From Brevifilum sp029548365 (GTDB lineage: Bacteria > Chloroflexota > Anaerolineae > Anaerolineales > Anaerolineaceae): a stretch of 64,000 nt of DNA. The stretch is taken from assembly GCA_035376985.1 (NCBI GenBank), contig DAOSSA010000002.1, positions 154,804 through 218,803 on the forward strand. Reading direction: 5' to 3'. Shown piece after piece: positions 40,878 through 49,957 of this stretch (position 1 is the first letter of the stretch; every line of letters starts with the position of its first letter). A model generated the notes under the pieces. The model was not told the DNA's origin. It ran no database searches and saw only the letters and a program-made list of their open reading frames with translations. Both the position numbers and the translations under genes were made by a program.

Positions 40878-42113
40878 CTACGACAAAGCCATTTTTCGGG
40901 CAAGGCGTTGCAGGCGATGATCCAGGCTGTTTTGCCAGCGGTCACGCTCAATGTGTGATAACGAGCTGCATTCAAGCGCCGTCTTCGCGCCTGACGCCCA
41001 ATAATGAGCAGCTTCCAGATCTCTGGCGTGGTGTTCGTAGTATTTTGCCAGCTCCTCGAAAGCATACAGCTCCTGATCTTGTGCGGCCTGCTCCCACAAT
41101 GCGCCAGCGGCGTTCCAATCTCCCTTACGCTTCAGCAAAAAGGAAAGCCGTGAGCGGGTATCCCGAAGTAATTCTACGGGCAATTTTTCCGTCAATGCCT
41201 TATTGTAAAGGGCTTCTGCCTGGTGGTGATCGCCCAGGGCTTCAAAAAAGCGGCCCAAAGATACCACATCCTCAGCATACTGAACGTCTTCAGAGCCCGG
41301 TTCGTTCAGTAAAAAAGCCATATGGGAGAAAAGCCCTGCCAGGCTGAGGATGTCGACGGCATTATGGTAAAAGACACCTTCCAGGGGGCGGGCGTCCCTA
41401 GTGCGCAGGTACTCGAAATACATCTCGGGGATCAAATATCCCGGAACTTCTTCAACGCCGCGCGAAACGCCCAGAATATGATTCTCAACATTGCCCAGGG
41501 TGCGGCTTTCCAGGCGGATGCGCCATAAGCGGCGGGCGAGGGGCAGGAGATCAAAATGATCTACACCTTCAAAGGGGTTGGACAATCCCATCAGTGTGTA
41601 ACGTGTGTTGAGTAAGGGGAGATCAAAAGCCTTGCCATTATAGGTGACCACAGCCTGCATACCGTCGATGAAGGTTGAGAGGCCTGTTAGCAGGGCAGGT
41701 TCTTCACCGGGATGGCGCATGAAAAATTGTGCCAGGTGGAAGCCGTCATCGGTGAAACGGGCGGCGCCGATTTGAAAGGCATAAGTGCCGGTGCCACCAG
41801 CCAGGCCGGTCGTTTCGGTGTCGAGGAAGATGATATCTTTGAAATCGGTGTGGGTGAAAAGCGCTGTATTGGCCCACTGGCATAGCGCATTAACAGGGTG
41901 CGCCGGCCAGATTCCCCGGGTGCCATGCACGTAGTCCCTGGGATAACTTTCTTCGTGGCAAAAAACCTGTCCAGCGTGCAGATCGAGGAAACGACCTTCA
42001 ACGACGGATTCGATCGGGTGTTTCTGCTGGCGCGGCGTGCTGGGACGTCGATCTTTGCCCAATTCGACGCCCAGGGCTTTAAGTTGTTTGGTGAGGGCTT
42101 TCCAATCAGTCAT
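40878..42113 (-). CDS. mrfB: YprB/MrfB-type DEDD exonuclease
   Basis: MrfB partners MrfA in a nucleotide-excision pathway for mitomycin-type damage known from Bacillus. The 411 residues have the RNase H-like exonuclease domain: Asp98 and Glu100 in IFLDTETTGLAGG, the Asp in NGKAFDLPLLNTRY, and the C-terminal HNAVDILSLAGL. A TPR-like C-terminus (about 290-400, EALGDHHQAEALYNKAL) follows. The start at 42113 overlaps the helicase gene by 8 nt. B. subtilis YprB has the same exonuclease-plus-TPR plan. Confidence 0.82.
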   Translation of the reverse strand: MTDWKALTKQLKALGVELGKDRRPSTPRQQKHPIESVVEGRFLDLHAGQVFCHEESYPRDYVHGTRGIWPAHPVNALCQWANTALFTHTDFKDIIFLDTETTGLAGGTGTYAFQIGAARFTDDGFHLAQFFMRHPGEEPALLTGLSTFIDGMQAVVTYNGKAFDLPLLNTRYTLMGLSNPFEGVDHFDLLPLARRLWRIRLESRTLGNVENHILGVSRGVEEVPGYLIPEMYFEYLRTRDARPLEGVFYHNAVDILSLAGLFSHMAFLLNEPGSEDVQYAEDVVSLGRFFEALGDHHQAEALYNKALTEKLPVELLRDTRSRLSFLLKRKGDWNAAGALWEQAAQDQELYAFEELAKYYEHHARDLEAAHYWASGAKTALECSSLSHIERDRWQNSLDHRLQRLARKMALS

Positions 42114-44625
42114 TTCCGGTTAATGCCTTGAAGATGGCCAGGGCTTCCGTTTTCCCTCCCGAGGCTTCCTCCCCGATTGGTCCCACACAGGAGGGGCAGC
42201 CGTCGGCGCATTCACAGCGGGCGACGGTTTCGTAACCACTCTGCAGGAGGTCCGCATGTCTTTCGTATAGGTTATCGGATAATCCCAATCCGCCGGGGAT
42301 ATTGTCGTAGAGAATTACAGTGGGCAGACCGTCGCCCAGGGCGCTGTTAGGGTCGTAGTGCACGCCGATATCGTCGTAATCGCACATCAGCAGCAGGGGC
42401 GCCAGGTTGTGCAGCAGGTAACTGATGCCGGCCATGCCGCTGCGAATTCGGACGCTGGCTTCAGCCTGGCGATGACAGCTTGGGCAGAGTGTGACCAGGT
42501 TGTGCAGTTGATTGGCTGCCTCCCGGCTGGTAAAGCTGCGGAAGGGCTGAATGTGATGCACGTGCAGGGGTTGTGCGCGTCCCTGGTATCTGCAGACCTG
42601 GCAAGTGTGCTCATCTCGTTGCAGAACACGCTTACGGAGGGCATCCCATTCTGGTCCGTAATCATTGCCGCCTTCGCCCCATAACATCTGATCCTTGAGC
42701 GCTTTTACAGTCTGTTCGTTGAGTGAGACCCAGTAACCTGTGGTGTTGAGCAGGGTTGGCGGCAGGTCAACCTCACCGCTTCCGAGAATTTCATGGGTGA
42801 ACCAACGGATTTTGCGAAAGCCGGTCACCCGGGTTGTGACGAGAAGCTCACCGAAGGATTTGGTCGCGGCGGGCACCGGAGATTGCTTAAGCAGCGATTG
42901 CTGATCGATTTCGACATTCTGGTTGGCCTGGGTGTAGTAATCCACAGCAGCCTGACGCAAATGGGCGACGCCTGCCTCTAAATCCAGTGTTTCCACCAGG
43001 TACGATGCGCCTTCATGCAGGTAAATGGCCTGCGGGTGCACCATCCAGTAGGCGCTGGAAAGGTCAACCTGCCCGATGGTCTGCGGGTTGTGACCGACCT
43101 GGAGAACCAGTGAGATGTTATCCGGGGTGGCGTTCCTGAGGGAGATGCCTGAAGCAGGATATTGATCCGCCATCCAGAAGAAGCGCTCGCCCTGCTGGTG
43201 CAGATCACCGTGCTGAGCCAGCATAGTCAGAAAAGCGTGCACATTTTCAGCTGGAATAGCGCCAAAGCCTTCACCTGCCGCAAAGGGCAGCTCAAAAGCC
43301 GCACAACGAATGTGCCCTAAAAGGATCAGGAGGTTGTTGGGTTCAATCAATGCCTGTTCGGGTGATCGTTCAAAAATGTATTCCGGGTGCCTGGCCAGGT
43401 ACTGGTCCATGGCGTTGGCGGCGGTGATCATCACTGCCAGAGAGGGCGCCAGTTTTCTGCCGGCGCGTCCTGCCTGTTGCAGTGTAGCCGCGATGCTGCC
43501 CGGGTATCCAATCAGCACAGCGGCATCCATTCCGCCAATATCGATGCCCAATTCGAGGGCATTGGTAGCCACCACGGCTTTCACCTCCCCGCTGCGCAAG
43601 CCGTCCTCAATAGCGCGGCGTTCCCTGGAAAGATAACCGCTGCGATAGCCGCGCAAACGCTGTGGATCGGCGTCTGGATTACGTTGCCGCAGGTAAGTGA
43701 GCAGCAGCTCGATAACGCGCCGCGTCCGCCCAAAAATAATGGTTTGGATGTCTTCATCGATCAATTCTCCTGCCAGAGAGGTGCCTTCCATCAGAGAACT
43801 CTGGCGGATGCCCAGCTTTTGGTCGATGAAGGGCGGGTTATAGATCAGAAAATGGCGTTCGCCGTGGGGTGAGCCATCCTGGTCGATGACCGTGACCGGG
43901 TTTTCAATCAACCTTTCTGCCAGTTTTTTGGGGTTGGCAATCGTGGCTGATGTGAGGATAAATTGGGGCTGGGCGCCATAAAACAGGCAAACACGCTTTA
44001 AGCGGCGCAAAACATTGGCCACATGCGAACCAAATACGCCGCGGTAGGTGTGCATTTCATCGATGACAATGAAGCTCAGGGCTTTGAAGAAATCCTTCCA
44101 GGCGGTGTGGTGGGGGAGGATCCCCGTGTGCAGCATGTCGGGGTTGGTGAGGATGATGGATGATTCCCGGCGCAGCGTGGGGCGGGCGTGTACGGGAGTA
44201 TCGCCATCGTATATGTTTGCGCTGCGCTCCGGGATTTCCAGAAGTGAGAGGGTTCTCCTCAGGTTGGATAGCTGATCCTGCGTCAGGGCTTTGGTGGGAT
44301 AAACGTAGAGCGCCCTGGCTGTGGGCTGTTGAATCATCCTGTCGATGACCGGCAGGTTATAGCACAGGGTTTTTCCGCTGGCGGTGCCGGAGACCACGGC
44401 GATATTATCTCCAGCCCGAGCTTTTTCATAAGCCATGGCCTGGTGGCGATACAGGCTGTCAATACCGAGCCGTTTTAAGGCAGAGACCAGGCTCGGTGCA
44501 AGCGTGACGGGAAATGGGCAATCATCAGCAGGTTTGGCTGCCAGCAGGCGCCATTCGACCAGGTTTTCAGCGATGCCAGGCTGGCTGCGCCAGCGATTGA
44601 GGAGGCGTTTGATGCGAGAACTCAT
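42106..44625 (-). CDS. mrfA: YprA/MrfA-type DEXH helicase with inserted HNH domain
   Basis: The 839 residues form a superfamily 2 helicase: motif I SGTASGKT, motif II VIDEMHTY, motif VI QQAGRAGR. The DUF1998/MZB end has the metal-binding RCECADGCPSCVGP cluster. Between the helicase and the DUF1998 part (about residues 660-720) is a complete HNH-like module: CQVCRYQGRAQPLHVHHIQPF then NQLHNLVTLCPSCHRQAE, with the two CxxC zinc pairs and HH...N...H. B. subtilis MrfA has about 750 residues, so the extra length matches this insertion. With MrfB overlapping downstream, this gives a helicase, an exonuclease and a putative endonuclease in one unit. Confidence 0.85.
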   Translation of the reverse strand: MSSRIKRLLNRWRSQPGIAENLVEWRLLAAKPADDCPFPVTLAPSLVSALKRLGIDSLYRHQAMAYEKARAGDNIAVVSGTASGKTLCYNLPVIDRMIQQPTARALYVYPTKALTQDQLSNLRRTLSLLEIPERSANIYDGDTPVHARPTLRRESSIILTNPDMLHTGILPHHTAWKDFFKALSFIVIDEMHTYRGVFGSHVANVLRRLKRVCLFYGAQPQFILTSATIANPKKLAERLIENPVTVIDQDGSPHGERHFLIYNPPFIDQKLGIRQSSLMEGTSLAGELIDEDIQTIIFGRTRRVIELLLTYLRQRNPDADPQRLRGYRSGYLSRERRAIEDGLRSGEVKAVVATNALELGIDIGGMDAAVLIGYPGSIAATLQQAGRAGRKLAPSLAVMITAANAMDQYLARHPEYIFERSPEQALIEPNNLLILLGHIRCAAFELPFAAGEGFGAIPAENVHAFLTMLAQHGDLHQQGERFFWMADQYPASGISLRNATPDNISLVLQVGHNPQTIGQVDLSSAYWMVHPQAIYLHEGASYLVETLDLEAGVAHLRQAAVDYYTQANQNVEIDQQSLLKQSPVPAATKSFGELLVTTRVTGFRKIRWFTHEILGSGEVDLPPTLLNTTGYWVSLNEQTVKALKDQMLWGEGGNDYGPEWDALRKRVLQRDEHTCQVCRYQGRAQPLHVHHIQPFRSFTSREAANQLHNLVTLCPSCHRQAEASVRIRSGMAGISYLLHNLAPLLLMCDYDDIGVHYDPNSALGDGLPTVILYDNIPGGLGLSDNLYERHADLLQSGYETVARCECADGCPSCVGPIGEEASGGKTEALAIFKALTGND

Positions 44626-44771
44626 CTGATTCTTCGAATATTTGTTTTATTTATAATAATCCAAATACTTGATTATTTCTAGAGGTTTGGGTTCGAAGGC
44701 AAGTATCGATAAGGCTGTTGTCCGCAAACCGGATATACTTGTGTTATCAACCAATGGCAAGGGAGTGTTTC

Positions 44772-46088
44772 ATGGAAAAGAGAACAATCCGATCTCGCTG
44801 GGTAACTGTGTTGATCCTGTCCCTGTTTCTGTTGTTTTCACAGGTTTTGGGATTTTTTATTGAACCCATCACAACAGTGGTCAGTGCGTTCACTTCGATG
44901 ACGGATCGCTGGTTTGATATCATCACTCCCACGGATTTGATTGTTATGGCGCTCTTCTTGCCAGCCGGGGGCATTTTGCTTGATCGTAATTTCCGCAAGC
45001 CCCTGATCGTGCTGGGTGGATTTCTGTGGGGGGTGTCTGCCCTGTTGATGGGCATCTCGCCCACATTTGCGACATTTAATGTTTCAAAAGCCATTTACGG
45101 ATTAAGCCGGGTTAGCTTCTGCGGAATTTACGCACTGACAGGTGATTTTTACAAACCGGTCAACCGCGGGAAGATTTTATCATTGCTTTTACTGGCACAT
45201 CCATTTTCTATTGTGATCGGCACAATCTTTCAGGATGTGATTAACTTAGAATTGCATTGGCGAGAGTTTTTATTTCTCATGGGTGTGATTGCCTTGTTGA
45301 TCACCCTGTCAGTGCGACTAAAAGTAGATGAGCCTAAACGCGGGGAGAAAGAGCCTGCGCTAACTGACATCCCTTTAAAGGGGACCTATCGGCTTGATTT
45401 GGAAAATATTAAACTTTTACTCACCAGACCAAGCCTGGTTTTGATTTATTTTCTGATCTTGTTTGGTACGATGCCTGCGGTCGTGTTGTGGAAAGGGGTA
45501 CCTGTTTATTTACAAGATGTCCATGCCCTCTCAAGGACTGAGTTATTCAGTTTAATCATCCCTGGCATGCTGGGGATTGTGCTTGGTGGCCCCGTTGGCG
45601 GGGCTTTGGGAGACTTGCTTTTTAGGGGCAATAAGACGGGTCGCTTAGTGATCTCTTCGTTAGGATTTATTGTGCCCCCAATCAGCTTGATCTTTGCGCT
45701 CAGGTTCACCGATGTTGGAGGCACTCCATTTCTTTTTTGGTTATTAATCACGAGCTTCTTCCTGGCCCTGACTCTGCCAAACCTGTTCGCGTCGATAATG
45801 GATGTGACCTTGCCCGAGATCAGGGCGTCAGCATTTGCCATCGGCCTTCTTGCGCAAACGTTAAGCTTTTTGATCACACCTCCATTGCTCTCCTATGGAC
45901 AAACTTTATTTTCGATTGCAGATATGATTCTATGGATGTGTTCAGGATCATGGGTGATTTGTCTGTGCCTGTTACTGGGCTTATTCTTTGTGCTTCACAA
46001 GGATATCGAAACACTGCGCCGCCACATGGCTTATCGAGGCCTGGTTGAAACGCGGCTATCAGGATTGGAAGAAAAAGCGCAAGATTAA
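44772..46088 (+). CDS. MFS-family transporter
   Basis: The 438 residues have about twelve hydrophobic segments in two halves joined by a basic loop (VRLKVDEPKRGEKEP). Segments such as TDLIVMALFLPAGGILLDR (loop 2-3, with an Arg) fit the major facilitator plan. I start it at ATG 44772 with GGGAG 6 nt upstream; the frame extends to 44718 but that part is not hydrophobic. Substrate cannot be told. It converges on the SDR gene, the two stop codons sharing the bases TTAA at 46085-46088. Confidence 0.75.
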   Translation: MEKRTIRSRWVTVLILSLFLLFSQVLGFFIEPITTVVSAFTSMTDRWFDIITPTDLIVMALFLPAGGILLDRNFRKPLIVLGGFLWGVSALLMGISPTFATFNVSKAIYGLSRVSFCGIYALTGDFYKPVNRGKILSLLLLAHPFSIVIGTIFQDVINLELHWREFLFLMGVIALLITLSVRLKVDEPKRGEKEPALTDIPLKGTYRLDLENIKLLLTRPSLVLIYFLILFGTMPAVVLWKGVPVYLQDVHALSRTELFSLIIPGMLGIVLGGPVGGALGDLLFRGNKTGRLVISSLGFIVPPISLIFALRFTDVGGTPFLFWLLITSFFLALTLPNLFASIMDVTLPEIRASAFAIGLLAQTLSFLITPPLLSYGQTLFSIADMILWMCSGSWVICLCLLLGLFFVLHKDIETLRRHMAYRGLVETRLSGLEEKAQD

Positions 46089-46900
46089 GCTTTTTTCCGC
46101 GCTCTTTTTACCATCCAATCCAGGATAGGGTATTGTAAATTCCCGAATAAATTTACAAGGCGGTAAAACAGCTTCCCTTCCAACCCGGGCAGGATTATAA
46201 AATTCCCCTTTTTTAATCCTGTTAATGTTGAATCAGCAACTTGTTTTGCTGTAAGCACACCCGATTGGCTGGAAATTGCCCTGGTTTCGATGGGTTTCAG
46301 GGGTTCTTCAAACTCAAGCTGAGGCGTTTGCGTATCTGGTGGGAAGACAATTGCCACGCGAATACCATGTTGCTTCAATTCGGCGCGCATGGCCTCGCTT
46401 AATGCCCGCACCGCAAATTTTGAAGCGCTGTACCCAGAATAGCCAAAAATGGAGATAAACCCTGCCTGCGAAGAAATGTTGACAATGGTCCCGGAACCAC
46501 GCCCGATCATCCCCGGGACGAGGATTTTTGAAACATACAGGGTGCCAAAATAATTGACATCCATCAAGCGGCGAAAGACGTCGATATCTAATTCATTGAA
46601 ATAGCCTGGATAGGTGATCCCAGCGGAATTAATCACCAGGTCCGGACATCCGTAGACCTGCACCCATTGATTCAGTACCCGGGATAAAGAACTATAATCG
46701 GTGACATCGCTGGAAATAAGATGAACCTGTTGATCTTCTCGCACAAGGGATTCTGTGAGCGCTTGCTTTGCGTCATCCAGGGTGTCCTGGCTGCGGGCGA
46801 GCAGGCATACATCGCTGCCTTGCGCAACGAGCGCTTTTGCCAGCGCAAACCCGATTCCGCTTGAACCACCAGTGATCAGGGCCAGTTTGTATGCATTCAA
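46085..46900 (-). CDS. Short-chain dehydrogenase/reductase, KDSR-like
   Basis: The 271 residues show the Rossmann motif TGGSSGIG, NSAG, the catalytic Ser in ISSQAG and YSASK (Tyr-x3-Lys). The C-terminal VFPPDTQTPQL and the final basic hydrophobic end resemble the 3-ketodihydrosphingosine reductase branch, which uses NADPH. A start at 46951 would overlap the zinc-ribbon gene by 49 nt; a TTG at 46900, 2 nt after that gene's stop, gives the natural NAYKLALITGG beginning, so I prefer it. A lipid substrate is inferred only from the branch. Confidence 0.75.
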   Translation of the reverse strand: MNAYKLALITGGSSGIGFALAKALVAQGSDVCLLARSQDTLDDAKQALTESLVREDQQVHLISSDVTDYSSLSRVLNQWVQVYGCPDLVINSAGITYPGYFNELDIDVFRRLMDVNYFGTLYVSKILVPGMIGRGSGTIVNISSQAGFISIFGYSGYSASKFAVRALSEAMRAELKQHGIRVAIVFPPDTQTPQLEFEEPLKPIETRAISSQSGVLTAKQVADSTLTGLKKGNFIILPGLEGKLFYRLVNLFGNLQYPILDWMVKRARKKA

Positions 46901-46902
46901 GG

Positions 46903-47127
46903 CTAATGGGACCCACAGGAGCTGCAAGAGCCGCCGGAACAGGTGCTGCATTGCCCACCTCCGGCAATGATGCGACCAGCGCTGGAAGCATTAAACAGGG
47001 ACAGACTGCGTTTGAGATGGTGTCCCTGGCATTGTGTACAGGTGAGGGAAGCATCGGCTTCTTGCATGGGACGCAGGATTTCAAATCGGGCATTGCAATC
47101 CTGACAGGTGTATTCGTAGATGGGCAT
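46903..47127 (-). CDS. FmdB-family zinc-ribbon protein
   Basis: The 74 residues start MPIYEYTCQDCNARFEI and have a second CxxC in LTCTQCQGHHLKR, the FmdB/Zinc_ribbon_8 pattern. A Gly/Ser/Cys-rich tail (CSTCSGGSCSSC) follows, as in many homologues. Members of the family are small regulators or of unknown role. It lies in the tat operon, about 70 nt after tatB. Confidence 0.85.
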   Translation of the reverse strand: MPIYEYTCQDCNARFEILRPMQEADASLTCTQCQGHHLKRSLSLFNASSAGRIIAGGGQCSTCSGGSCSSCGSH

Positions 47128-47196
47128 TCGGGTTGGTTACCTCCTGAAAAGATGGGGGAACGGTTATCGCAGGGTATTTACAGCTTAAGTTATCAA

Positions 47197-47565
47197 TTAT
47201 CTTCCCGATGGATCATCGAATTCAGGGTCAACTGGAAAACCTGAATTGAAGGCATCGTTAAGCGAAGAAAGTTCGGCTTGGGTCTCGAGATGGGCCCGGT
47301 TGAGGACGTTTTTAATTTCCTGAGCAGAAAGGTCAAGCTCGGCGACCAGGCTTTGAAGTTCAGCATCATCAAGGATGTGCTGGGGCAAATCATGTACCTC
47401 GTTCGAGGCGCTCATCGCCTCACGCCACAGGGGTGAAGTGATCAGGTTTCTGAGCCAAACACCGATTTTCCTGGCGGTCGCAACCGCCTTTTCGGGCCCC
47501 AGCACGATCAACGCCAGGGCCAGGATGAAGAGGAGCTCTCCAATGCCGACATTGAAAATTTGCAT
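47197..47565 (-). CDS. tatB: Twin-arginine translocase TatB-like subunit
   Basis: The 122 residues have an N-terminal transmembrane helix followed by the Gly-Pro hinge (IGELLFILALALIVLGPEK) and an amphipathic helix, then a long acidic tail. The Glu in GELLFI is the conserved TatB position. Length and tail suggest TatB rather than TatA. It lies 15 nt after tatA. Confidence 0.75.
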   Translation of the reverse strand: MQIFNVGIGELLFILALALIVLGPEKAVATARKIGVWLRNLITSPLWREAMSASNEVHDLPQHILDDAELQSLVAELDLSAQEIKNVLNRAHLETQAELSSLNDAFNSGFPVDPEFDDPSGR

Positions 47566-47580
47566 CGTGCAATCCCAACT

Positions 47581-47778
47581 TTAGGAGGGGTCATCTATGC
47601 TATCGGTGTTTTCCTCTGGATCCTGGTCTTCAGAAGATTTTCCTTGCAATCCATCTTTAAAAGCACGAATGCCTTTACCAAGCTCCCCGCCCAGTTTTCC
47701 AATCCGACCCACACCAAACACCAGTAAGACGATTACCAGTACAACGATGACCTCGAGCGGACCAACGGTTTTAAACAT
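47581..47778 (-). CDS. tatA: Twin-arginine translocase TatA subunit
   Basis: The 65 residues begin with MFKTVGPLEVIVVLVIVL, then the hinge FGVGRIGKLGGELGKGI and an amphipathic helix, the TatA pattern for the pore-forming subunit. AAGGAGG (47784-47790) is 5 nt upstream of ATG 47778; the longer frame from 47850 runs inside tatC and is not used. Confidence 0.85.
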   Translation of the reverse strand: MFKTVGPLEVIVVLVIVLLVFGVGRIGKLGGELGKGIRAFKDGLQGKSSEDQDPEENTDSIDDPS

Positions 47779-47788
47779 AGGGGCCTCC

Positions 47789-48520
47789 TTAATGATTTTT
47801 TGGATTTTCATCCGTTTTTTTGCGGGCAAACACTGCCAGCAGTATACCAAAAAAATATAAAAATAATAATGGCAGCATCAACAGGCCCATATTGATTGGA
47901 TCAGGTGTTGGGGTTGCGACTGCAGCAATAATGGCAATAATAACGATGGCGTAACGCCAGGCTTTGAGCAAACCCCTGGGTGTGACCAGCCCAATTTTTG
48001 CCAACAAAAACATTACCAGAGGTACCTCAAAGCTCAAGCCAATCCAAAAGATCAGGCTGGTAATAAATTTGATGTAATCATTCCATTTCGGGAGCACGGT
48101 TGGTCCGGGGAACTGCGTCAAAAAAGGGATCGCGGCTGGCAACATGATCAAATAGGCAAAAGCCGCTCCAGCGATGAACAAAGCGGAAGCCAAAGGAACA
48201 GAAATCAGGATCCAACGGCGTTCGCGCTGCTTTAATCCCGGGCTGATGAATAAGTACAATTGGAGCAGAAGGAAGGGGAAGGCAAGGATAAAGCCGCCCA
48301 GCAAAGTCACCTTGAAATAGGAGCTAAAATTTTCGGTGACCTGGATTGAAACCAGGCGATCAAAACCGCCGATTGGCCTGGCCAGCAGTTCGAGCAGAAA
48401 ATCAGCAAAGATGATCGCGAAGACCACCCCGACGACGATTGCGAGTAAGGCGTACAGGAGGCGCTTACGCAGCTCGTCCAGGTGCATCGGGAGGTCCATG
48501 TCAAAATGTTTTTTTGCCAT
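47789..48520 (-). CDS. tatC: Twin-arginine translocase TatC subunit
   Basis: TatC recognises twin-arginine signal peptides. The 243 residues have six membrane segments, the N-terminal MHLDELRKRLL motif, the first-loop FSSYFKVTLLGGFILAFPFLLLQ (in part) and SLIFWIGLSFEVPLVMFLL. The tatA ribosome site lies at its stop. It heads the operon tatC-tatA-tatB-fmdB-SDR; promoter at 48579-48607. Confidence 0.93.
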   Translation of the reverse strand: MAKKHFDMDLPMHLDELRKRLLYALLAIVVGVVFAIIFADFLLELLARPIGGFDRLVSIQVTENFSSYFKVTLLGGFILAFPFLLLQLYLFISPGLKQRERRWILISVPLASALFIAGAAFAYLIMLPAAIPFLTQFPGPTVLPKWNDYIKFITSLIFWIGLSFEVPLVMFLLAKIGLVTPRGLLKAWRYAIVIIAIIAAVATPTPDPINMGLLMLPLLFLYFFGILLAVFARKKTDENPKNH

Positions 48521-48578
48521 AAAACACCTGAGCCCAGGTCAAAAAAGATATCATTTATGACCCTGCGCTTGATTAATC

Positions 48579-48607
48579 AGTATAGCACGCGGGGGAATTT
48601 TTAACAA
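48579..48607 (-). promoter_or_regulatory. Promoter of the tat operon
   Basis: On the minus strand, TTGTTA (48602-48607) and TATACT (48579-48584) are 17 nt apart, and TGC before the -10 makes it extended. It is about 60 nt upstream of the tatC ATG. Confidence 0.55.
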
Positions 48608-48677
48608 ATGATCTGCTAATTTACAGGCGGTAGACCGGTTGGATTACGCGCGCATTTCTGATCAGACGATTTGATTG

Positions 48678-48690
48678 TATAATCACCCTA
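48678..48690 (+). promoter_or_regulatory. dinB -10 box giving a leaderless transcript
   Basis: A perfect TATAAT at 48678-48683 ends 7 nt before the A of the dinB ATG (48690), so the normal start site is the first base of the start codon. No Shine-Dalgarno exists upstream. The -35 is poor. Confidence 0.5.
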
Positions 48691-49889
48691 TGGTTCGGAA
48701 AATTTTACATATCGACCTGGATGCATTTTTTTGTGCAGTGGAAGAGCTTCACAACCCCAGTTTAAAGGGAAAACCCTTTGCTGTGGGCGGAAAGTCCGAT
48801 CAACGCGGGGTGGTTGCCTCTTGCTCGTATGCAGCCCGACAATACGGTGTCCGATCAGCCATGCCGATGGGTCGGGCACTGCGGTTGTGCCCCGGTCTGA
48901 TTGTGATCTCATCCCGGCATGGGGTTTACGGTGCGGTTTCAAAACAGGTGATGGCATTAATTGATATAACGCCGCTTGTGGAACCGATCTCAATTGACGA
49001 GGCTTTTGTAGATGTATCTGATCTGCCTGATTCGATCGAAACGGTTGCCACAACACTTCAAACCCGCATCAATCAAAACCTTAATTTGCCGGTATCCATT
49101 GGCGCTGCAACCAATAAACTGGTTGCGAAAATCGCGAATGATTGGGGCAAAAAACAAAAAATTGGACCTGAGCCGCCCAACACGATCACGGTTATCCTTC
49201 CGGGAGAGGAAGCAGCCTTTCTGGCGCCTTTACCCGTGCAGGCGTTGTGGGGCATCGGCCCCAAGACTGCAGAAAAACTGGAAAGCCTTGGTATCCATAC
49301 GATTGGCGCTTTGGCTCAGGCTCCGCCTGAGACTCTGAAGATGCTGTTTGGCAGGTTTGGGCCGGATTTGCGTCGACGGGCGCTGGGAATTGATGACCGG
49401 CCTGTGGTTGTTGAACAGACCGTCAAGTCGATCAGCAACGAGATCACTTTCCCGGAAGACCTGACCGATGAACAGGCGCTGCTGGCTCATTTTCGAAGTC
49501 TTTCGGAACAAGTTGGGCGCCGTTTGAGAAAGGCCGATTTAGCCGGCACAACTGTGCAGATTAAATTACGCTGGTCGGATTTTACAACCATCACCCGGCA
49601 GAAGTCTTTACCATCGCCGAGCAACCTGGACCATGAAATTTACAAAACGGCTGCGATGCTTTTCAAGAGCAATCAACACAGGGGTAGACCGGTTCGATTA
49701 ATTGGGGTTGGGGTGAGCAACCTGCATCCCCCTGTGCGTCAATTGAGCCTGTGGGATGACGACCAGAAAAAAGAACACCAATTACTGTCGGCGGTTGATC
49801 AACTGCGTGAACGCTTTGGCACAGATATTATCAAACGTGTCCCGCAGACCAACAAGGACGTTCGTGACGGTTTGGACGAGAAAGACTAA
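48690..49889 (+). CDS. dinB: DNA polymerase IV (Y-family)
   Basis: Pol IV performs error-prone translesion synthesis. The 399 residues start MVRKILHIDLDAFFCAVEE with the first metal Asp; PISIDEAFVDVSD holds the other acidic pair. SCSYAARQYGVRSAMP is the fingers motif, and GIGPKTAEKLESLGI the thumb HhH. The C-terminal RQLSLWDDD is a beta-clamp-binding motif. A TTG start at 48675 would lie in the -10 box. Divergent from the tat operon. Confidence 0.92.
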   Translation: MVRKILHIDLDAFFCAVEELHNPSLKGKPFAVGGKSDQRGVVASCSYAARQYGVRSAMPMGRALRLCPGLIVISSRHGVYGAVSKQVMALIDITPLVEPISIDEAFVDVSDLPDSIETVATTLQTRINQNLNLPVSIGAATNKLVAKIANDWGKKQKIGPEPPNTITVILPGEEAAFLAPLPVQALWGIGPKTAEKLESLGIHTIGALAQAPPETLKMLFGRFGPDLRRRALGIDDRPVVVEQTVKSISNEITFPEDLTDEQALLAHFRSLSEQVGRRLRKADLAGTTVQIKLRWSDFTTITRQKSLPSPSNLDHEIYKTAAMLFKSNQHRGRPVRLIGVGVSNLHPPVRQLSLWDDDQKKEHQLLSAVDQLRERFGTDIIKRVPQTNKDVRDGLDEKD

Positions 49890-49957
49890 TTAAACGGGTT
49901 TCACTCCCAGGTTTATTCAGGTATGATAAAAAGCTAAAAATATCAGGATCAAAATGT

